Shown piece after piece: positions 42,668 through 51,174 of a stretch of DNA of 64,000 nucleotides. A program made the translations under genes and the position numbers. The DNA lies in NCBI GenBank assembly GCA_963718105.1, contig OY970352.1, positions 496,001 through 560,000 on the forward strand. The letters run 5' to 3'. The DNA is from DASYKT01 sp963718105. GTDB taxonomy: Bacteria; Acidobacteriota; Blastocatellia; Pyrinomonadales; Pyrinomonadaceae. The notes under the pieces were generated by a model. It made no database searches. It was not told the DNA's origin and saw nothing but the letters and a program-made list of their open reading frames with translations. Positions within the stretch are counted from its first letter, which is position 1, and the number at the start of each line of letters is the position of its first letter.

Positions 42668-45043
42668 TCACTGGAAGTACTCTTCGACGGTTCTCAGCAG
42701 CATTTCCGGGCCGAAGGGCTTGGTGATATAGGTGGTTGAGCCGCACATTTTGCCGCGCACCTTGTCGAAAAATCCATCCTTGCCGGAGATCAGCACGATC
42801 GGAACGAAACGGGTGTTTTCGTTGGCGCGGATGAGCTTGCAGACCTGATAGCCATCCAGCCGCGGCATCGTGATATCGAGCAGGATCAGGTCCGGTACGA
42901 TCTCTTCGAGTTTGGCCAGGGCGTCCATCCCGTCCACTGCGGCGATCACGTTGTGCCCGTGTTTTTCCAGCTTGGCGCTGACCAGTTTTCGGATGGTAGC
43001 GCTGTCGTCCACCACCATAATGGTCTTGCCGGCCACACCGCTTCCCATGCCTTCGACAACGGCGTCCTCGTTCTTGCCGACACGCTTAGCCAATTCGTCG
43101 ATCTGAGATTTCAGGAAAGAGTGGGTTGGGTTGAGAATGTAAGATCTCTGCAGGTAATTCAAGCCGTTATCGAGGTCCTTGAGATTAAGGCAGGCGAGGC
43201 CGAGGGTGAAATATTCTTCGGCGGAGAACGAATCGGCTTCGAGACTGGATTCCATGCTCTCGACCGCCTGGGAAAGCTTTTCTTTATCGACACCCACGTG
43301 CGATAAGAGCATATCCATATTGTGAAGCCCCATCACGGCATTGCATCCGGTGCAGACCTCATCGTTGATATTGTTTTCTACGCCGCAGAAAGGACAATCG
43401 GACATTTGCGCAAACGGCGCCTGATCGGCAGTAGCATGAGATAGTTGCATTTCTTCGTTAACCTCCTCGACAACTTCTGAAGAGTCTTCCGGAGGCGCAG
43501 ATCCCTCGGTTTCCGCAAAAGGTGTTTCGTCGTTGTCCTGTTTTGTTTCGACCAGGGAATCGACCGTGCTGTCGATATCGTCCTGGCCAAAATAAAACGT
43601 TTCGGCTGTGATGTCCTGTTCGGTTTCTTCTTTCTCAGCCGCTAAGGTTTCCGGCTGAGCTTCCATCGATTCTTCAACAATATTTTCCGGCGCTGCCTCC
43701 GCTTCCGGGGCTTCCGGGCTTTCCTCAAAATAGAAAGAAGCTTGCTGCTCTTCCTCTGCTTCCTCTTCCTCAGAACTCTCTGTGAAATACGAAGCTGCGG
43801 GTTCGTCGGCTTCTTCCTCGGAACTCTCTGTGAAATACGAGGCTGCCGGTTCATCCGCGATCAGGTCCTGATCGAGGTCGCCGGTCGTCGCGTCAAAAGA
43901 ATGCTGCGCGGTTTCGGTAAGCTCTTCCAGCTCATTCGCCGGTTCGCTCAGATGCGCGGAAAACGCGGGAAATGCATTTTCAGGTTCTGCTACCACGATC
44001 TCCTGGGCGGCGGCTACTTCTTCGACTTCTTCGGCCTCTTGGGGGGCGAAAAAAGCTTCCGGTGCCGACATTTCCTCTTCGACAAACACTACTTCTTCTT
44101 CAGCTTCAGCGGCTTCAGGGGCGCTGAAAGACCGGTCAACTATAGGCTCTTCAGTGTCATGTACGGCGTTTAGCTCTTCTTCAAGTTCCGGGGAGAGAAG
44201 GCCGGCGGTGCCGTTCGAATGGCCGTTACCGTTGCTGTGGCCGTTGCCGTTGACGGCCTGAAGGATGGATTCCAGCGAAGAGAGGCCAAAACGGGCCGCT
44301 TCACTTTCGGGATTGCAGGCCAGCGCCTGGTTGAAACAGAAAGCTTTTTCTTCGAAAGATTCGGACAAGTGCGCCTGCAGGATCCAGACCTCGTCGATGT
44401 CGGAATCAAGCTGCTTGATCTGTTCGAGCATTTCCAGCGCTTCCTGACGGTTGCCGCGAACGGCCGAAGCCTTGCTCTTTTGCAGCAGGTCCTGGGCTTC
44501 GTCTTTGCGCTGGATCTTGAGCAGGGTGCCCGCGACTTCGTTTTCCGGGTTGATCGCTAAAACTTTTTCCAGATGGGCGGATTTTTCGTCCTGGTCTTCG
44601 GTGATCGAAGCCATCCAGAGCCAGGCCATCTCGTTATTTTCATCGGTTTCGATCGCGCGCAGAAAGCAGCGCCTGGCGGATTCTTTTTTGTTTTCCTGGA
44701 CAGCGGTGATGCCGTATTGCACGAGGTTGCGCGCCAGCAGAGCTTTGGTCGATTTTTCCCATTCCAGCGCCTGTTCATTGGCGGGGTTGATATTTAAAAC
44801 TTTTTGCAGGAAGGTCAGCAGTTCTTCGGGGTATTCGCTGACGGAAGCAAGCCAGAGCCACGCCATCTCATTGTCAGGGTCGATGTCTGTAACGCGGAAA
44901 AGTAAGGCTTTAGCTTCGTCGCGGTTGCCGTTTTTGGCGGCTTCAATACCGGTGCGCAAGAGAGAAATTATCTCCTGGGCGGCTTCGTCGGGGATATTCG
45001 TGAGCGTATCGAGGGAAACCAGAGTTTGGAGTTCGGAGTTCAT
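42668..45043 (-). CDS. TPR-zinc ribbon-response regulator protein
   Basis: I place the start at 45043 (MNSELQTLVSLDTLTNIPD); the frame is open to 45175 but the extra residues look non-coding. The 791-aa protein has TPR-like repeats in the first 300 residues (ALLFRVTDIDPDNEMAWLWL). A long acidic Glu/Ala/Ser tract follows with a repeated block (ASYFTESSEE). Next comes a zinc ribbon CPFC-x13-CTGC, more TPR, and a C-terminal receiver (TIMVVDDSATIRKL, LILLDITMPRLDG). It starts the chemosensory cluster and may be the output that couples the kinase to its target. Confidence 0.82.
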   Translation of the reverse strand: MNSELQTLVSLDTLTNIPDEAAQEIISLLRTGIEAAKNGNRDEAKALLFRVTDIDPDNEMAWLWLASVSEYPEELLTFLQKVLNINPANEQALEWEKSTKALLARNLVQYGITAVQENKKESARRCFLRAIETDENNEMAWLWMASITEDQDEKSAHLEKVLAINPENEVAGTLLKIQRKDEAQDLLQKSKASAVRGNRQEALEMLEQIKQLDSDIDEVWILQAHLSESFEEKAFCFNQALACNPESEAARFGLSSLESILQAVNGNGHSNGNGHSNGTAGLLSPELEEELNAVHDTEEPIVDRSFSAPEAAEAEEEVVFVEEEMSAPEAFFAPQEAEEVEEVAAAQEIVVAEPENAFPAFSAHLSEPANELEELTETAQHSFDATTGDLDQDLIADEPAASYFTESSEEEADEPAASYFTESSEEEEAEEEQQASFYFEESPEAPEAEAAPENIVEESMEAQPETLAAEKEETEQDITAETFYFGQDDIDSTVDSLVETKQDNDETPFAETEGSAPPEDSSEVVEEVNEEMQLSHATADQAPFAQMSDCPFCGVENNINDEVCTGCNAVMGLHNMDMLLSHVGVDKEKLSQAVESMESSLEADSFSAEEYFTLGLACLNLKDLDNGLNYLQRSYILNPTHSFLKSQIDELAKRVGKNEDAVVEGMGSGVAGKTIMVVDDSATIRKLVSAKLEKHGHNVIAAVDGMDALAKLEEIVPDLILLDITMPRLDGYQVCKLIRANENTRFVPIVLISGKDGFFDKVRGKMCGSTTYITKPFGPEMLLRTVEEYFQ

Positions 45044-45486
45044 ATTTTTTTCGCCGATCGTTCTAAAATAGGATTGTTCTTCAATTACCTTTCGCCGTTT
45101 TTGCCGTCGGACGCTAGAAGGGGTTTCTGAAGAAATGGCCCGGACTGACAAAAAGCGTAATCGAAACACTGACAATAATTGTCAATTACCACACACTTGG
45201 CACCTCCAATAGCTTGGTAAATGCTGTAAAATCAAGCACTAAGCTAAGAAGTACAGGTTCAGGGGATTTAACCCGCCGTTAATATTTGCAAGTATTAGAC
45301 CAAAGAGCGCGTATTAAGACGGAAGGGCTTTGATTCAGAACGAATTAAAGAAGCCGATCGATGCAGAAGTTTAAGGCTGGGGCGAAAGTGCCTGCCTGCA
45401 TTATTTTTAAACTCATTTTTCTATGAGTTGGTATAAAATATGCCTATCTAGTTCAATTTCTAAATTCTGATTAAGGAGAAAACACC
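45044..45486. other. Intergenic region between divergent transcripts
   Basis: 443 bases with no gene. The right half has TATAAAATATG at about 45432-45442, a possible -10 region for the small zinc-ribbon gene. No repeat of the families listed elsewhere is present. Confidence 0.5.
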
Positions 45487-45687
45487 ATGACACAGTGTCC
45501 GAAGTGTAAAAACACTTTTGAAGAGTCTCTGTCCGCGGAAGTCCCCCTTGATGACATCTCAGCGAAACTATTAGAACGTCAGAAAGTGTCTGATCTATGT
45601 TTTGATTGTTTGTTGGCAGAATTGATGACGGAGATGGGCAAGACCGCGCTAGGGTCTCCCCCTACTTTCAGGGGATTGAATCAGTAA
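45487..45687 (+). CDS. Small two-CxxC protein
   Basis: A 66-aa protein with CPKC near the N-terminus and CFDC at residues ~38-41. This is a pattern of two CxxC pairs typical of a zinc ribbon. AAGGAG eight bases upstream supports the start. It could be a small regulatory or RNA/DNA-binding protein; no family is recognised. A hairpin terminator follows directly. Confidence 0.65.
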   Translation: MTQCPKCKNTFEESLSAEVPLDDISAKLLERQKVSDLCFDCLLAELMTEMGKTALGSPPTFRGLNQ

Positions 45688-45690
45688 AAG

Positions 45691-45723
45691 AAAAGGCCGT
45701 GGTTTTAACGCCACGGCCTTTCT
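45691..45723 (+). terminator. Hairpin terminator
   Basis: AAGGCCGTGG pairs with CCACGGCCTT around TTTTAACG, then TCT. The T tail is short but the stem is a perfect 10 bp. Confidence 0.7.
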
Positions 45724-45849
45724 GACATAGAAAAAAACATCCAGCCGAAGCCTGGCAAGTTCTTGTTTGTTAAACTTGATAATAAGAACTGACCGGGCTT
45801 TAACCACATTTACATCAAAAGCCCGGCAGAATAAGTGCAGTTAGATTCT

Positions 45850-46761
45850 ATGGATAAAGATGTCATCATTATCGGCGGCGGTGTGGCCGGGATCTCGGCG
45901 GGGAGATGGTGTGCCGAGTTGGGGCTTTCGGCGCTGGTTTTGGAACAGGGTGCCGAATTGGGCGGTCAGCTTTTATGGATCTATAACCCGATAGAAAATT
46001 ATCCCGGCGTAAAAGCCCAAAATGGTTTTGAGCTGCGGGACAGACTGATGCAAATACCCGAAAGCGCGCGGCTTGAGGTCAGAAGAAATGCGGAAGTTCG
46101 CAGGGTGAGCCTCGAAGATAATGTGATCGAATTAGCAGCCGGAGAAAAGCTGCAAGCCCGCGCGCTGATAATTGCAGCCGGTGTCAGGCGAAGAAAATTA
46201 GGTGTTGCCGGGGAAGAAGAGTTTGCGGGAAAAGGCATTCTGGTTTCGGGCGCGCGCGATAAAGATCTGGCGCGAAATAAAGATCTGGTGATCGTCGGCG
46301 GCGGCGACGCGGCATTTGAAAATGCTTTGATACTGGCGGAAGTAGCGCGGTCGATTACTATCGTGCACCACAGTATGGAGTTTCGCGCCCGCAAGGAGTT
46401 TAGAGACAAGGTCGAGGCGGATCAGAGGATCAGCATCACCGGCAATTCCGAGGTGATCAAGATCGAAGGCGGGGAAAATGTCGAAAGCGTGTTGGTCCGA
46501 AATGTCGCGAGCGGTGACGGTTCAACGCTGCCGGCGCAGGTGCTGTTGATCAGGATCGGCGTCGAACCCAATTCCGAACTTTTCCGCGGCCAGATGGAAC
46601 TCGATGAAAAAGGTTTTATCAAGATCAATGAGCGCTGCGAAACGTCGGTCGAAGGCGTTTATGCGGTAGGAGATGTTGCCAGTCCCGATTCGATGACCGT
46701 CAGCACCGCTGCCGGAATGGGCGCCACTGCCGCTCATATTATTTTGAAAAAATTATTTTAA
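45850..46761 (+). CDS. Thioredoxin-reductase-like flavoprotein without CxxC
   Basis: About 303 aa with two nucleotide-binding folds: FAD (IIGGGVAGISAGRW) and NAD(P)H (VIVGGGDAAFENAL), then GVYAVGDVASP. The arrangement matches the thioredoxin-reductase/ferredoxin-NADP reductase superfamily. The active-site CATC expected before the second fold is absent and replaced by VSGARDKD. It therefore cannot reduce thioredoxin in the usual way. It may be a ferredoxin or flavodoxin NADP reductase, or another flavin reductase. I use the ATG at 45850; a GTG at 45835 is also in frame. Confidence 0.85.
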   Translation: MDKDVIIIGGGVAGISAGRWCAELGLSALVLEQGAELGGQLLWIYNPIENYPGVKAQNGFELRDRLMQIPESARLEVRRNAEVRRVSLEDNVIELAAGEKLQARALIIAAGVRRRKLGVAGEEEFAGKGILVSGARDKDLARNKDLVIVGGGDAAFENALILAEVARSITIVHHSMEFRARKEFRDKVEADQRISITGNSEVIKIEGGENVESVLVRNVASGDGSTLPAQVLLIRIGVEPNSELFRGQMELDEKGFIKINERCETSVEGVYAVGDVASPDSMTVSTAAGMGATAAHIILKKLF

Positions 46762-46808
46762 GGGGTTTTTGCAGCACAAATTATATACATACAAAAGAGC
46801 GCGAATTA

Positions 46809-47020
46809 TCTTTAAAGTCCCCAACGGGGACTAAAGAAAATAGCCCGGGGTAAGTGAGCGAAGCGAGCGCCACCCCGGGTATCAGATGGTCAAACGTCCT
46901 AAAGGGGCGGCAGAACTGATTGGAGGCTCTGCCGCCCCTTTAGGGCTGACGATCAAATTGATCGGTCGTTACCCAGGGCTGAAGCCCTGGGCTATTTTCT
47001 CCAATCCGCTACGCGGACAT
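46809..47020. repeat. ~210-bp structured repeat element, copy 1
   Basis: The element starts TTTAAAGTCCCCAACGGGGAC and contains AGCCCGGGGT...ACCCCGGGT, GGGGCGGCAGA...TCTGCCGCCCC, and CCCAGGGCTGAAGCCCTGGG as nested palindromes. The second copy (54141-54353) has the same layout with changes on both sides of the stems that keep pairing. No coding potential is seen. Confidence 0.85.
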
Positions 47021-47035
47021 AGCGGTCTTAAAGTA

Positions 47036-47085
47036 GCGGGCGCAAGCAACCCTTCCGAACCTTGAGACAAATTAACTTGTCTATT
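47036..47085. repeat. Dispersed repeat, GCGGGCGCAAGC family
   Basis: GCGGGCGCAAGCAACCCTTCC then ACCTTGAGACA corresponds to the copy at 1931. It lies just after the structured element. Confidence 0.55.
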
Positions 47086-47127
47086 TTCTATTGTGGTAGT
47101 GACCGACCGGCTTAATTTTGTGCGGGA

Positions 47128-47796
47128 TTACCGTGCGGCAAAAGCGTCATTGCCTGATTGCTGGGACAGGTGGCGGGTATCGTTTAGAGAGAGGACGCGC
47201 AGATTATCGCGGCCGCGAAATTCGAATTTATTTATCCCGCAATTTGAAGTGACGATCCACGGAGTGCAGACCGTTTCCGGATTTAACGCGCCCATCAGAT
47301 GCAGCGTAAGAAAACAGATCGTCCCCGTGTGAGCGAACACCGCGATCTTTCCGCCTTTGTGTTTTTCCAGGATCTCATCAACCACGCCCGAAACACGCTC
47401 GACAAGCTGGCGGTAGCTTTCACCGCGCGTGATGATGTGCGCGATATTGCGGTCGACCAGCGCTTTGTAATCGCCGGGAAATTCCTTTTCCGCCTCGTCA
47501 AAGGTCAGGCCTTCGAGTACGCCGATGTTTCTTTCGCGAAAAACGTCCGTTTTATTAACGGGCAGCCCGGTCAATTCGGAAAGCGCCGTCGCGGTCTGCA
47601 CCGCGCGCTGCAAGTCGCTTGAGTAAATTACCGTAACACGTTCTTTTGACAGTGCTTTAGCGGTGATCTTAGCCTGGCGGTGCCCCAGTTCGGAGAGCGG
47701 TGTGGCAGAGTGCCCGCCGAAACGGCCCTCGGCGTTTCCGGCAGATTGGCCGTGGCGAATGAGGTAGAGAATCGTCTTGGGGGCCATAGGTCGCAC
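47128..47796 (-). CDS. Histidine phosphatase (phosphoglycerate mutase) family
   Basis: A 222-aa protein with the active-site motif LIRHGQS, RERNIGVLEG, and FAHTGTI where His is the second catalytic residue. This is the branch-two-like/CobC-GpmB type that removes phosphates from small molecules. The GTG or ATG start at 47796/47787 follows the prfA stop codon with no gap, so it is the last gene in the prfA unit. Substrate is not known. Confidence 0.85.
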   Translation of the reverse strand: MRPMAPKTILYLIRHGQSAGNAEGRFGGHSATPLSELGHRQAKITAKALSKERVTVIYSSDLQRAVQTATALSELTGLPVNKTDVFRERNIGVLEGLTFDEAEKEFPGDYKALVDRNIAHIITRGESYRQLVERVSGVVDEILEKHKGGKIAVFAHTGTICFLTLHLMGALNPETVCTPWIVTSNCGINKFEFRGRDNLRVLSLNDTRHLSQQSGNDAFAAR

Positions 47797-48876
47797 TTAG
47801 GCGGCGGCAACGGCCGCAACTTTGAGTTTTTCGGTTTGGTAGTGAGTGACCAGGGCATTTAACATTTCGTCGACCTGGCCTTCCATGAACAGATCAAGCT
47901 GGTGACTGGTCATGCCGATGCGGTGGTCGGTCACACGATTTTCCTTAAAGTTATAGGTGCGGATCTTTTCGGAGCGGTCGCCGCTGCCGACCATCGATTT
48001 GCGTTCGCTGGCCTGGGCTTCGTGCTGTTTCTGCTCTTCCATTTCCTGCAGGCGCGCGCGCAAGACCTTCATCGCTTTTTCGCGATTCTTGATCTGCGAT
48101 TTTTCATCCTGCATGGAAACTACCAGCCCGCTGGGCATATGTGTGATGCGCACTGCGGAATAAGTGGTATTGACCGACTGGCCGCCGGGGCCTGAGGAAC
48201 AAAACGTGTCGATGCGAAGGTCGTTCTGGTTGATCTGGATGTCGACCTCTTCGGCTTCCGGCAAGACGGCCACGGTGACGGCCGAAGTGTGAATGCGCCC
48301 GCTGGTTTCGGTCTGCGGCACGCGCTGGACGCGGTGCACGCCGGATTCAAAGCGTAATTTGGAATAGACCCGGTCGCCTTCGATCATCGCGAAAGCTTCC
48401 TTGACGCCGCCCACGCCCGTGTCGGAAGCGTCCATGATCTCCATTTTCCAACCTTGACGCTCAGCATAGCGGGCGTACATACGCAAAATTTCGCCGGCAA
48501 AAAGTGTCGCCTCGTCGCCGCCGGTCCCGGCGCGAATTTCGAGAATGACGTTCTTTTCATCGTTGGGGTCTTTGGGCAGCAGCAGCACCTTTAATTGTTC
48601 TTCGGCGGGGGAATATTTTTCTTCAAGCTCCGTGACCTCGATCTGCGCCATCTCGCGCATTTCTTCGTCCTCGGCGCTATCGGCAAGTTCGCGCGCGCCG
48701 TCGAGGTCTTCCTTCATCTTTTTGACCTCACGATACTTTTCCACTATCTCGCCGAGGCTGCTGCGCTGTTTCATCAGCTTTGTATAGGCCTTGATATCGG
48801 ACATAATGTCCGGCGCGGAAAGCTGCTCGGTCAGTTCTTCGTAAGATTTTTCTATTTGTGCTAGTTTCTCGAACAT
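47797..48876 (-). CDS. prfA: Peptide chain release factor 1
   Basis: RF1 recognises UAA and UAG and releases the peptide through the GGQ loop, here SGPGGQSVNTTYS. The protein is full length (359 aa) with the tripeptide-anticodon region RVQRVPQTETSGRIHTS and an N-terminal helical domain. It lies after the rpmE and DUF1385 genes in a common order. Confidence 0.96.
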   Translation of the reverse strand: MFEKLAQIEKSYEELTEQLSAPDIMSDIKAYTKLMKQRSSLGEIVEKYREVKKMKEDLDGARELADSAEDEEMREMAQIEVTELEEKYSPAEEQLKVLLLPKDPNDEKNVILEIRAGTGGDEATLFAGEILRMYARYAERQGWKMEIMDASDTGVGGVKEAFAMIEGDRVYSKLRFESGVHRVQRVPQTETSGRIHTSAVTVAVLPEAEEVDIQINQNDLRIDTFCSSGPGGQSVNTTYSAVRITHMPSGLVVSMQDEKSQIKNREKAMKVLRARLQEMEEQKQHEAQASERKSMVGSGDRSEKIRTYNFKENRVTDHRIGMTSHQLDLFMEGQVDEMLNALVTHYQTEKLKVAAVAAA

Positions 48877-48891
48877 AACTTAGATTTCAGA

Positions 48892-48950
48892 GGTTAGAGG
48901 TCAGAGGCCAGTTTTTTATTCGACTAGCTTCTAATCTCTGACCTCTAACC
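48892..48950. repeat. Inverted repeat GGTTAGAGGTCAGAG/CTCTGACCTCTAACC
   Basis: A perfect 15-bp stem with a 29-base loop lies between the prfA and DUF1385 genes. Confidence 0.7.
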
Positions 48951-48954
48951 ACTT

Positions 48955-50085
48955 TTACGCAACCGCAGGCTGCGCGTCCGGCTCTAATTTCAGAGATTCG
49001 TTGAGCGCTTCGATCGCCACCTCGAGCTGCGAATCGTCCGGTTCCTGCGTGGTGATATTTTGCAGCCAGAGGCCCGGCGTCGTCATCAGCTTGAAAACAA
49101 TGCCGTTCTCGTGTTTGGCGGCGTAGCGAATGATCTCGTAGGAAAGACCGGCGACCAGCGGCATCAGCGCGATGCGAACCACCAGGTTCAGGATCATATA
49201 ATCGAATTTGATGACCGAGAAAAGCACGATCGCCACCAGCATCACCACCATCAAGAATGAGGTGCCGCAGCGCGGGTGCTGGCGTTTTTGCACGCGGGCG
49301 TTTTCCGGTGAAAGTTCCAGGCCTCTTTCCCAGTTGAAGACGGTTTTGTGCTCGGCGCCGTGATATTCAAAAACCCGGCGGATGTCTTTTTGAAACGACA
49401 TCGAAAAGATCATAAGGATGAAAAATACCATCCGGATCAATCCGTCTATCAGATTAAAAGCTATCCACGAATGCGGCTTGATCTCCCAAACGTAGGCTTT
49501 GATAGCGCCCCACCAGCCGGCATCGGCGGTCAGAGCGGGCGAATCGGCCCAGCCCAGCGCGATGAAAGCAACGTTTGTCAGCACCAGCGGCGCGACGATA
49601 AAAAGCAAAATGTTAAAAAGCAGCGCTACTATGATCGAGCCGATCGCGCCGGCAGACTGCTTTGGTTTCGCTTTCGCTTCCGTCTTTTCGGGCATCGTCA
49701 CGGTGGCGCGCGCTTTGGTGAAATCCTCATCGGTCGTGCCTGAGGCCAGGGCCGGTTCGGCGGCCAATTTCTCGGCCTTTACTTTCTCTTCCTGCGCTTC
49801 CATATCCTGTTCAAAGATATTGGCGGAAAAATTCAGCGCCTTTACGCCCAGGATCATCGACTGAACCAGGGTCGCGCCGCCGCGCAACACCGGAAAATTC
49901 AAGACCGGGTATTTATCGCTCCATTTCGGCAGCGATTCAGCCGTATGGGTAATAGAGCCGTCGGACCTGCGCACGGCGATAGCATAGGCGCTCGGGGTGC
50001 GCATCATTACGCCCTCGATCACCGCCTGCCCGCCTACTATCAGGTCACGCTGCATTGCCAGAACCAGAGAAAGCATCTTTTTCAT
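48955..50085 (-). CDS. DUF1385 (YqhQ-like) membrane protein
   Basis: A 376-aa protein with the family blocks VGGQAVIEGVMMRTPS, GGATLVQSM, EYHGAEHKTV and HPRCGTSF, and about four membrane helices. Conserved His and Cys suggest metal binding. The function of the family is unknown. A highly charged insert (~100-140) is not common in the family. It lies between rpmE and prfA, the usual context in many bacteria. Confidence 0.9.
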   Translation of the reverse strand: MKKMLSLVLAMQRDLIVGGQAVIEGVMMRTPSAYAIAVRRSDGSITHTAESLPKWSDKYPVLNFPVLRGGATLVQSMILGVKALNFSANIFEQDMEAQEEKVKAEKLAAEPALASGTTDEDFTKARATVTMPEKTEAKAKPKQSAGAIGSIIVALLFNILLFIVAPLVLTNVAFIALGWADSPALTADAGWWGAIKAYVWEIKPHSWIAFNLIDGLIRMVFFILMIFSMSFQKDIRRVFEYHGAEHKTVFNWERGLELSPENARVQKRQHPRCGTSFLMVVMLVAIVLFSVIKFDYMILNLVVRIALMPLVAGLSYEIIRYAAKHENGIVFKLMTTPGLWLQNITTQEPDDSQLEVAIEALNESLKLEPDAQPAVA

Positions 50086-50116
50086 AATCTTAAAACCTAC
50101 TATCTTAAAAAAAGCT

Positions 50117-50202
50117 AAAACGCCGCCGCTCCCTATTTTTATGCCGAAAACCTCAGGTTTTTGATAGACCGGGAGGGTTCGGCGCGGAAGCGACGGCGTT
50201 TT
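50117..50202. repeat. Inverted repeat AAAACGCCGCCGCT/AGCGACGGCGTTTT
   Basis: A 14-bp stem with one mismatch spans about 60 bases between the rpmE and DUF1385 genes. It could terminate rpmE transcription. Confidence 0.6.
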
Positions 50203-50241
50203 GATCTGCTAATGTTGAGCTATTTGCCGCATTTGCTCTGT

Positions 50242-50466
50242 TTAAGATGCTGCGGTCTCGGCATTGCGTTTGCCGTAACGTTTGTTAAAGCGGTCCACGC
50301 GTCCGGCGGTGTCAACCAACTTCTGTTTTCCGGTGAAAAACGGGTGACATTCCGAACAAATTTCTATCTGAAGATCGTCTTTCATGGTCGAGCGCGTTTT
50401 GAACGTGTTTCCACAGGCGCAGGCCACGGTTATTTCGTCGTATTGCGGATGAATTTCCGGTTTCAT
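50242..50466 (-). CDS. rpmE: Ribosomal protein L31
   Basis: The start at 50466 is preceded by AAGGAG and gives a 74-aa L31 (MKPEIHPQYDE). Cys16, Cys18, Cys37 and Cys40 (ACACG and ICSEC) are the zinc ligands of the C+ form. HPFFTGKQK is the family signature. It binds the 50S central protuberance. A paralogue without Cys is not seen. Confidence 0.95.
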   Translation of the reverse strand: MKPEIHPQYDEITVACACGNTFKTRSTMKDDLQIEICSECHPFFTGKQKLVDTAGRVDRFNKRYGKRNAETAAS

Positions 50467-50652
50467 AGTACTCCTTATCCTTGCACCGAATATAAGTGCA
50501 ATCCTATATTTTACGGACAATCAGGCGGAAATGCAAGTTAATTGGGAAGAGTGAGGCGACCGTTCCAAGTGTCAGTAAATGATGCGGGAAAAGGTGATTT
50601 ATGGGCACAGATCAGACAAGATGAATATTAAAGCCTGATAAATTTGCAGTCC

Positions 50653-50740
50653 GGAAGGGCCGCTTGCGCCCGCTCTTACCTAAAAAGAACCACCCCGTCA
50701 CGGAAGCCGTGCCACCCCTCCTTCGTAAGGAGGGGAGTTT
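50653..50740. repeat. Two adjacent repeats of the GCGGGCGCAAGC and AGAACCACCCC families
   Basis: GGAAGGGCCGCTTGCGCCCGC is the reverse complement of the repeat at 1931. It is followed by AAAGAACCACCCCGTCACGG and CTCCTTCGTAAGGAGGGGA, the family seen at 24296. The second one abuts the stop codon of the VOC gene on the other strand. The 50521-50652 stretch holds nothing else. Confidence 0.65.
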
Positions 50741-51107
50741 ATCGAGGCTGGCCGAAGTACAGCGTGTGCCCCTGATCGTCTTTGATGACGAATTCTATTG
50801 TTCCCCAGAGGGTCTCATGCACGTCCTTTACCAGGTGAACCCCGTTTTTCTTCAACGCGTCCGCCGCAGCCGCGGCATCGTCCGTTTCCAGGTAGAGGTG
50901 GAAATGGTCTCCCTTATCTACAAACTCGATCGAGGGGTCTTTCTCGTCCACGAGCTTTAAGTGAAAGAGCTGATTCCCGGCGCGAATACCGGCGTAAAAG
51001 TCCTGGTACTGGAACTCGAGCGCGAGTCCCACCTTGGTGGTGTAAAAATGTATTGATGCGGCCAGGTCCGTAGTTCGTAGCTGGGCGGTTGCGCTCGATA
51101 TCTGCAT
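50739..51107 (-). CDS. VOC-superfamily (glyoxalase-like) protein
   Basis: The start at 51107 follows AAGGAGAG; an earlier in-frame start at 51215 is not supported. The 122-aa protein has the beta-alpha-beta-beta-beta modules of the vicinal oxygen chelate superfamily (TTDLAASIHFYTTKVGL, FHLYLETDDAAAAADAL, IEFVIKDDQGHTLYFGQP). Glu and His metal ligands fit the group. A bleomycin/fosfomycin-type or dioxygenase-type reaction cannot be told apart here. Confidence 0.85.
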   Translation of the reverse strand: MQISSATAQLRTTDLAASIHFYTTKVGLALEFQYQDFYAGIRAGNQLFHLKLVDEKDPSIEFVDKGDHFHLYLETDDAAAAADALKKNGVHLVKDVHETLWGTIEFVIKDDQGHTLYFGQPR

Positions 51108-51174
51108 TATCTCTCCTTGGGTCTCTCTTAGGATCGGGGGCGGCCGAAAACAAATCCGCAGCCGCCACAGATCT

